NCBI GenBank assembly: GCA_016932415.1
Contig: JAFGCX010000029.1
Span: 1-64,000, forward strand
Source: Candidatus Krumholzibacteriota bacterium
GTDB lineage: Bacteria; Krumholzibacteriota; Krumholzibacteriia; Krumholzibacteriales; Krumholzibacteriaceae
Reading direction: 5' to 3'
Length of the DNA: 64,000 nt
Shown piece after piece: positions 59,287 through 64,000 of this stretch. Every line of letters starts with the position of its first letter. Within the stretch, counting starts at the first letter, position 1. Made by a program: the position numbers and the translations under genes. The notes below the pieces were generated by a model. It was not told the origin of the DNA and did not search any database. It was given only the letters and a program-made list of their open reading frames with translations.

Positions 59287-60075
59287 TTGAAAAATGGAAC
59301 ACTGGTAATACTGATCGCGGGGTTGATCGTCATGTCAACGGCCCTTACGGCGGTCGCCCAGGGTACGCCCGCGGGCCAGAGCGCCGGTGGGACGGTGCTT
59401 CCCGGGCTGCTCGATCCGTCGAGCGCCGGTGCGGAAGGATCGAAAAGGCTGAGCCTCCCGATCGAGATCGTCCTTGGACTGACCGTACTGTCGCTTGCTC
59501 CCGCTATTCTCGTGATGATGACGTCGTTCACCAGGATAGTCGTCGTTTTCAGTTTCATCAGGCAGGCGTTGGGGACGCAGCAGATGCCCCCGGCGCAGCT
59601 TCTGATAAGTCTCGCTCTTTTTCTGACGATCATAATCATGATGCCGGTCATTACCGATGTAAATGAAAAGGCGCTTCAACCTTACCTGGCAGAGACGATC
59701 ACGCGTCAGGAAGCGCTGCAAAAAGGTTTCGAACCGGTCAGGGATTTCATGCTCCTGCACGCGAGAGAGAAGGATATCGGGATATTCCTGAAATTCCACG
59801 GTAAGACCGAGCCGGTGACGCCCGAGACGCTCTCCGCTTCAGTGCTTATCCCCGCCTTCGTTATAAGCGAGCTGAGGATCGCGTTCCAGATAGGTTTTCT
59901 GATTTATCTGCCCTTCCTCGTAATAGACATGGTAGTTGCCAGCGTTCTCATGTCGATGGGTATGCTCATGCTTCCCCCCGTCATGATCTCGCTGCCTTTC
60001 AAGATACTTCTTTTCGTACTGGTCGACGGATGGCACCTGCTTGTCCAGTCGCTGGTAGCGGGTTTTACAGGGTAG
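59287..60075 (+). CDS. fliP: Flagellar export gate protein FliP
   Basis: 262 residues, TTG start behind AAAGAGG. A cleavable signal sequence (LVILIAGLIVMSTALTAVAQG) is followed by IEIVLGLTVLSLAPAILVMMTSFTRIVVVFSFIRQALGTQQMPPAQLL and C-terminal VASVLMSMGMLMLPPVMISLPFKILLFVLVDGW. FliP forms the core of the export channel with FliQ and FliR. Confidence 0.96.
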   Translation: MKNGTLVILIAGLIVMSTALTAVAQGTPAGQSAGGTVLPGLLDPSSAGAEGSKRLSLPIEIVLGLTVLSLAPAILVMMTSFTRIVVVFSFIRQALGTQQMPPAQLLISLALFLTIIIMMPVITDVNEKALQPYLAETITRQEALQKGFEPVRDFMLLHAREKDIGIFLKFHGKTEPVTPETLSASVLIPAFVISELRIAFQIGFLIYLPFLVIDMVVASVLMSMGMLMLPPVMISLPFKILLFVLVDGWHLLVQSLVAGFTG

Positions 60076-60085
60076 GTGGTACGTC

Positions 60086-60349
60086 ATGACGGCTGACGCT
60101 GTTATAGATATCGGAAGATACGCATTGTACATAACGGTGCTTGTAGCTTCGCCGATGCTCCTCTTTGGCCTTATCGTCGGACTGGTGATCGGTATATTCC
60201 AGGCGGTGACTCAGATCAACGAGATGACTCTGGTCTTCGTTCCGAAGATTCTCGCAGTCTCGCTGGCTATCGTGATCTTCATGCCGTGGATGCTCAGGAC
60301 CCTGATCTCGTTCACGGCGCAGATCTTCAGCCGGATCGCGGCATTATAG
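60086..60349 (+). CDS. fliQ: Flagellar export gate protein FliQ
   Basis: 87 residues with two membrane helices. ASPMLLFGLIVGLVIGIFQAVTQINEMTLVFVPKILAV is the FliQ signature. It lies ten bases after fliP, in the universal order. Confidence 0.96.
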   Translation: MTADAVIDIGRYALYITVLVASPMLLFGLIVGLVIGIFQAVTQINEMTLVFVPKILAVSLAIVIFMPWMLRTLISFTAQIFSRIAAL

Positions 60350-60360
60350 GAGGACCGATT

Positions 60361-61137
60361 TTGCTGGACATCAGTTTCGATCCTGAATCCATTATCTGGT
60401 TCCTGATGGTCCTTGTAAGGGTCTCGACGGTAATCTATATCATGCCGCTTTTCGGGGCGAGGTTTCTTCCCGATCAATGGAAGATCGCTTTTTCCGTCGT
60501 TCTTGCCGTGCTCGTCTCCTTTTTTCTCAAGGCTCCAGCTGCAGGAATGTCGATCACGGCGGCGGGGCTCTTTCTATCGGCGATAAGAGAAGTCGTCATA
60601 GGACTGGTGATCGGATTGACGACGGGATTTATTTTTTACGCCGTCATGCTCTGGGGGCAGGTCATCAGCACGCAGATGGGCCTGGGCCTGGCAAACGTGA
60701 TCGATCCGCAGGCCGGGACCGATATTTCCGTGCTTTCGCAGTTTTACTATATGTTCGCCGTAGTTCTTTTTCTCTCCATAGACGGGCATCACATGCTGAT
60801 AGAGGGGATAGTCGATTCATACATCTATTTTCCACTGGGAGGAAGCGGCATACCTGCCGGCAGCCTCGGGGAATTCATCTCTTTTTCCGGGCAGGTATTC
60901 GTCATCGCCGTCAGGCTGGCTGCTTCGATGATCGTCCTGCTGCTTCTGGTCAGTACCACTCTCGGAGTGATCGCGAGGACCGTTCCCCAGATGAACATAT
61001 TTATCGTTGGTTTTCCGCTGAAACTTCTCGTCGGGCTTTTCGGAATGGTCGTTTCGACGCCATATGTCGCGAGAGCCCTGATCGAGATGTTCAAAAGGAT
61101 CCCGATGGACCTCGCGAAGGTCCTCGGAGCGGGATAG
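60361..61137 (+). CDS. fliR: Flagellar export gate protein FliR
   Basis: 258 residues from the TTG at 60361, seven bases after AGGAGG; a longer frame overlapping fliQ is not used. Six hydrophobic helices, with LVRVSTVIYIMPLFGARFLPDQWK, the middle GQVISTQMGLGLANVIDP and a C-terminal VPQMNIFIVGFPLKLLVGLFGM. It completes the FliP5-Q4-R1 gate. Confidence 0.95.
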   Translation: MLDISFDPESIIWFLMVLVRVSTVIYIMPLFGARFLPDQWKIAFSVVLAVLVSFFLKAPAAGMSITAAGLFLSAIREVVIGLVIGLTTGFIFYAVMLWGQVISTQMGLGLANVIDPQAGTDISVLSQFYYMFAVVLFLSIDGHHMLIEGIVDSYIYFPLGGSGIPAGSLGEFISFSGQVFVIAVRLAASMIVLLLLVSTTLGVIARTVPQMNIFIVGFPLKLLVGLFGMVVSTPYVARALIEMFKRIPMDLAKVLGAG

Positions 61138-61152
61138 AGAGGAGGTGAGCAG

Positions 61153-62217
61153 GTGGCAGAGAATTCAGATGGCGCTGAACGGACTGAGGATCCTACTCCT
61201 AAACGTAGAAAATCGGCGCGTGAAAAAGGCCAGGTGGCGAGAAGCCAGGAAGTGAATTCCCTTGTGATCCTCACTACCGGCGCGATGCTCATCCTCGGAT
61301 TCCACAACTATGTGATCCTGGCGATCGAGAAGTTATTCATCCGTTCGTTCAACACTTCACCGGCGAGCATAGAAGCAGGAAATATCACCATGCTTGCCGC
61401 CGAGACTCTCTATTCGTACGTGCCGATTGTCGCCCCCTTCTTTATCGGGATCATCCTGGCCGGCCTGTTTGCCAATCTCAGCCAGGTCGGATTCCATTTC
61501 TCATCCACCGCTCTGGCTCCGAAGTTCGAGAGGATAAATCCGCTGGAAGGATTCAAGAAGATATTCTCATGGAAAACAGTATTCGAGGCGCTGAAGAACA
61601 TCATCAAGATAGGAGTGATCGCCCTGGTCGCCTACAAGGTCCTGAAGCCCTCGGTGGGAGAGATAATCGCCCTTTCAGGTTCCACACAGCCTGATCTTGT
61701 CGGCGTATACCTGAAAGTAGGCCTTGGCGTGGTGATCCGGGCCCTGCTCGTAATGATAATAGTCGCTGGCTTCGACTACGCCTTCCAGAGATGGCAGCAT
61801 GAAAAATCGATCAAGATGACGCTCAAGGAACTCCGCGACGAGTTGAAGGAGACAGAGGGAGATCCGCTTGTAAAGGAGAGGATCAGGGGGATCCAGAGAG
61901 AGATGGCAAGAAGGCGGATGATGGAGGATGTGAAGACCGCTGACGTCGTCGTGACAAACCCGACCTCGCTGGCCGTCGCGATGAAATATTCCCCCGGGCT
62001 TAACGCTCCTAAAGTCGTGGCGAAGGGGCAGAAGATACTGGCTGACAGGATAAAGAAGATCGCGAGGGAATTCAAGGTGCCTGTGATCGAGAACAAACCT
62101 CTCGCGCGCGCGTTGTATAAATCATGCAAGGTGGGAGGGCTCGTCCCGGTCCATCTCTATAAAGCGGTAGCGGAGATACTCGCTTATGTATACAGCCTCA
62201 GGAACAGGAAACGATGA
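61153..62217 (+). CDS. flhB: Flagellar export switch protein FlhB (NPTS in place of NPTH)
   Basis: 354 residues, GTG start, with AGGAGG upstream. The N-terminus DGAERTEDPTPKRRKSAREKGQVARSQEVNS is diagnostic. Four membrane helices are followed by the cytoplasmic domain beginning near residue 215. The autocleavage loop reads VTNPTSLAVAMKYSPG, with Asn269 and Pro270 kept and Ser272 instead of the usual His. FlhB switches the export specificity from hook to filament proteins after signalling by FliK. Confidence 0.95.
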   Translation: MAENSDGAERTEDPTPKRRKSAREKGQVARSQEVNSLVILTTGAMLILGFHNYVILAIEKLFIRSFNTSPASIEAGNITMLAAETLYSYVPIVAPFFIGIILAGLFANLSQVGFHFSSTALAPKFERINPLEGFKKIFSWKTVFEALKNIIKIGVIALVAYKVLKPSVGEIIALSGSTQPDLVGVYLKVGLGVVIRALLVMIIVAGFDYAFQRWQHEKSIKMTLKELRDELKETEGDPLVKERIRGIQREMARRRMMEDVKTADVVVTNPTSLAVAMKYSPGLNAPKVVAKGQKILADRIKKIAREFKVPVIENKPLARALYKSCKVGGLVPVHLYKAVAEILAYVYSLRNRKR

Positions 62218-62254
62218 CGGCATCGATGCCGCGAGAGACTGAAAGGATCATGAA

Positions 62255-64000
62255 GTGGCTGACGACAATATTTTAAAGAACACGATCCTCGAAAAATTGA
62301 CGATGGGTTCGAATATCCTCAACGCGTTCGGTATTATCGGTATCATAGGCCTGATGGTGTTGCCGGTCCATCCGATGCTGCTCGATATTCTGCTCACCTT
62401 CAATATAACTTTCGGGCTGATCATCCTTCTCGTGACCATATATGTGAAGGAACCACTCGAATTCTCAGTCTTTCCGTCGGTCCTTCTGATGGTCACCCTC
62501 TTTCGTCTGGCTCTTAACGTCGCCTCGACAAGGCTTATCCTTTCGCAGGGTTACGCGGGGGAAGTGATCTCATCGTTCGGGACATTCGTGGTACAGGGAA
62601 ATTACGTGATCGGCCTGGTGATCTTCCTGATCATCGTAGTCATCCAGTTCGTCGTCATCACCAAGGGTTCCGGAAGGATAGCCGAAGTGGCCGCGCGCTT
62701 CACCCTTGATGCCATGCCGGGAAAACAGATGAGCATCGACGCGGATCTCAACTCCGGCCTGATCAGCGAGGATGAAGCGAGGACACGCAGGGAGAAGATC
62801 GCCAACGAGGCGGACTTTTACGGAGCGATGGACGGTTCAAGCAAGTTCGTTCGAGGAGACGCGATAGCTGGGATCATCATCACCCTGATCAATATCATCG
62901 GAGGACTCGTCATCGGAGTCGTTCAACGTAACATGAGCGCCGGTGAAGCGGCGATGACATATACGATGCTGACCGTCGGTGACGGCCTTGTCACGCAGAT
63001 CCCGGCCCTTATCGTCTCGACGGGAGCCGGCATGATCGTGACGAGGGCCGCGAGCAAGCAGGATTTCGGAAAAGATATCTCATCCCAGGTATTCGGATAC
63101 CCGAAGGTGATGCTGATAGTAGCGATCACTCTGCTCGGTCTCGGGATCGTTCCCGGACTTCCGAAAGTCCCATTCCTCGCGCTTTCACTCTTTTTCTTCG
63201 GCATCTACACCGTTCTGAGACGGAAAAAAGCCGTCCCGGTCGATGAAACTGCCGATGACCAGCCTGTCGAGGACCTTGATCCCGCCGAACAGGACGATCT
63301 CTATTACGTCGACAGGCTTGAGATAGAGATAGGTTATGGTCTTATCCCGCTGGTCAACGAGGAGCAGGGGGGCGATTTCCTCAAGCGCGTGACCAATATA
63401 AGAAAACAGGCGGCGGTCGACCTCGGCCTGCACATCTCTCCGATAAGGATCCGGGATAATCTGCAGCTGAAACAGAATCAGTACAGGATCAAGCTCAAGG
63501 GCGTCGATATAGCCACTGGGCTTATCCAGGTCGACAGGTCTCTCGCCATCAAATCGGGGCCTGTCGATGACAGTATCGAGGGTATGGAGACGAGGGAACC
63601 GGCCTTCAACATGCCTGCGTTGTGGATCAAGAAAGAGGATGTCGACAGGGCCGAGGCGGTAGGTTACACGGTAGTCGAACCGAGCGCCGTGATAGCTACG
63701 CACCTCAACGAGATAATAAACAGGTATGCCGACGAGATAATGACGCGCCAGGATGTGCGCGACCTGGTGGAAAAGGTGAGAAAATACGCGCCAGCGGTCG
63801 TCGAAGACCTGTTCCCCGATCAGATAACGTACGCTTTTCTCCAGCAGATAATGTCAAATCTTCTGCGCGAGAGGGTATCTATCAAGGATATGATCACCGT
63901 ACTCGAGACGATCGCCTATTATATCCCGCAGACAAGAAACATCGATTACATATCGGAGAGGATAAGGGAAGCCCTGGGCCGCTCGATACTTAACAAGTAT
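62255..64000 (+). CDS. flhA: Flagellar export protein FlhA, 3' end outside window
   Basis: 582 codons are visible from the GTG at 62255 (GAAAGGA seven bases upstream) with no stop before the window ends. The N-terminal membrane domain is typical: FSVFPSVLLMVTLFRLALNVASTRLIL, FVVITKGSGRIAEVAARFTLDAMPGKQMSIDADLNSGLIS and ANEADFYGAMDGSSKFVRGDAIAGI. The cytoplasmic domain starts about residue 330 (LEIEIGYGLIPLV). A complete FlhA has about 690 residues, so about 100 are missing. FlhA forms the nonameric export gate and docks chaperone-substrate complexes. Confidence 0.95.
   Translation, partial: MADDNILKNTILEKLTMGSNILNAFGIIGIIGLMVLPVHPMLLDILLTFNITFGLIILLVTIYVKEPLEFSVFPSVLLMVTLFRLALNVASTRLILSQGYAGEVISSFGTFVVQGNYVIGLVIFLIIVVIQFVVITKGSGRIAEVAARFTLDAMPGKQMSIDADLNSGLISEDEARTRREKIANEADFYGAMDGSSKFVRGDAIAGIIITLINIIGGLVIGVVQRNMSAGEAAMTYTMLTVGDGLVTQIPALIVSTGAGMIVTRAASKQDFGKDISSQVFGYPKVMLIVAITLLGLGIVPGLPKVPFLALSLFFFGIYTVLRRKKAVPVDETADDQPVEDLDPAEQDDLYYVDRLEIEIGYGLIPLVNEEQGGDFLKRVTNIRKQAAVDLGLHISPIRIRDNLQLKQNQYRIKLKGVDIATGLIQVDRSLAIKSGPVDDSIEGMETREPAFNMPALWIKKEDVDRAEAVGYTVVEPSAVIATHLNEIINRYADEIMTRQDVRDLVEKVRKYAPAVVEDLFPDQITYAFLQQIMSNLLRERVSIKDMITVLETIAYYIPQTRNIDYISERIREALGRSILNKY

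Noticed and set aside
59211-59666. 151-codon frame overlapping the start of fliP
   Set aside because: Out of frame with the conserved FliP sequence and rich in Arg/Asp; it begins in the promoter leader.
1-64000. CRISPR arrays, insertion sequences, prophage genes
   Set aside because: No regularly spaced repeats, transposase or phage gene was seen on either strand.

Overview
The window is a stretch of chromosome from a motile, diderm (LPS-type outer membrane) bacterium. Evidence for this is the L-ring and P-ring genes flgH/flgI, lipoprotein signals and a complete Gram-negative style flagellar secretion apparatus. Gene density is high. Many genes start with TTG or GTG behind strong GGAGG-like ribosome binding sites, and Arg AGG/AGA and Ile ATA codons are common. 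There are no plasmid, phage or insertion-sequence genes. The flagellar gene order (flgB-flgC-fliE-fliF-fliG-fliH-fliI-fliJ, then motE-fliK-flgD-flgE-flbD-motA-motB-fliL-fliM-fliN-fliO, then fliP-fliQ-fliR-flhB-flhA) is the ancestral type seen in spirochaetes and Firmicutes. The lineage is probably a little-cultured one (FCB-like, for example Krumholzibacteriota or Eisenbacteria-like), but that placement is a guess that the sequence alone does not prove.

Region 1 (1-20.2 kb) is housekeeping and envelope physiology. It holds a tRNA-Leu(GAG), a DUF4446 membrane protein, a rhomboid protease, a secreted beta-helix protein, an exported amidohydrolase, a DUF4097 lipoprotein, a DUF885-like protein that has lost its metal site, and a System II cytochrome c maturation pair (ResB/CcsA). 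Next comes an oligopeptide ABC transport cluster (binding protein plus two permeases, no ATPases) with a membrane-anchored beta-CASP hydrolase inside it. The rest is a PP-loop tRNA-thiolation-like protein, a Nudix hydrolase, a CstA peptide transporter, a PfkB sugar kinase and a YfcE-like phosphodiesterase.

Region 2 (20.2-25.2 kb) borders the flagellar locus. A zinc-ribbon SAM methyltransferase and a TPR-containing family 2 glycosyltransferase sit behind a near-consensus sigma-54 site and could modify flagellin or other surface structures. They are followed by a REC-PAS-histidine kinase protein.

Region 3 (25.3-64.0 kb) is an almost uninterrupted flagellar regulon. Four sites with the exact GG-N10-GC spacing of sigma-54 promoters lie in front of flgF, of an unknown TPR-like gene heading the flgB operon, of motE, and of fliP. 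One excellent sigma-28 promoter precedes fliD-fliS-(fliT-like)-flgM, so the anti-sigma factor FlgM probably belongs to the regulon it represses. The order in the first part is flgF-flgG-flgA-flgH-flgI-flgJ-flgN-flgK-flgL-fliW-csrA, then two flagellin genes separated by tandem terminators, then flaG. The flagellin leaders share a 15-base block carrying the Shine-Dalgarno and several GGA motifs, plus short hairpins with GGA in the loop, next to fliW-csrA. This is the layout expected for FliW-CsrA-flagellin translational feedback. The window ends inside flhA; fliA, flhF/flhG, rpoN, a sigma-54 activator and the chemotaxis genes are not in view.

Points of most interest are three uncharacterised genes embedded in flagellar operons (a periplasmic TPR-like protein and two small helical proteins), FlhB with NPTS in place of NPTH at residues 269-272, FlgH without a lipoprotein cysteine, a MotB with the PomB-type sodium-stator signature, a 14-base palindrome abutting the flgF sigma-54 promoter, and the membrane-anchored beta-CASP protein.
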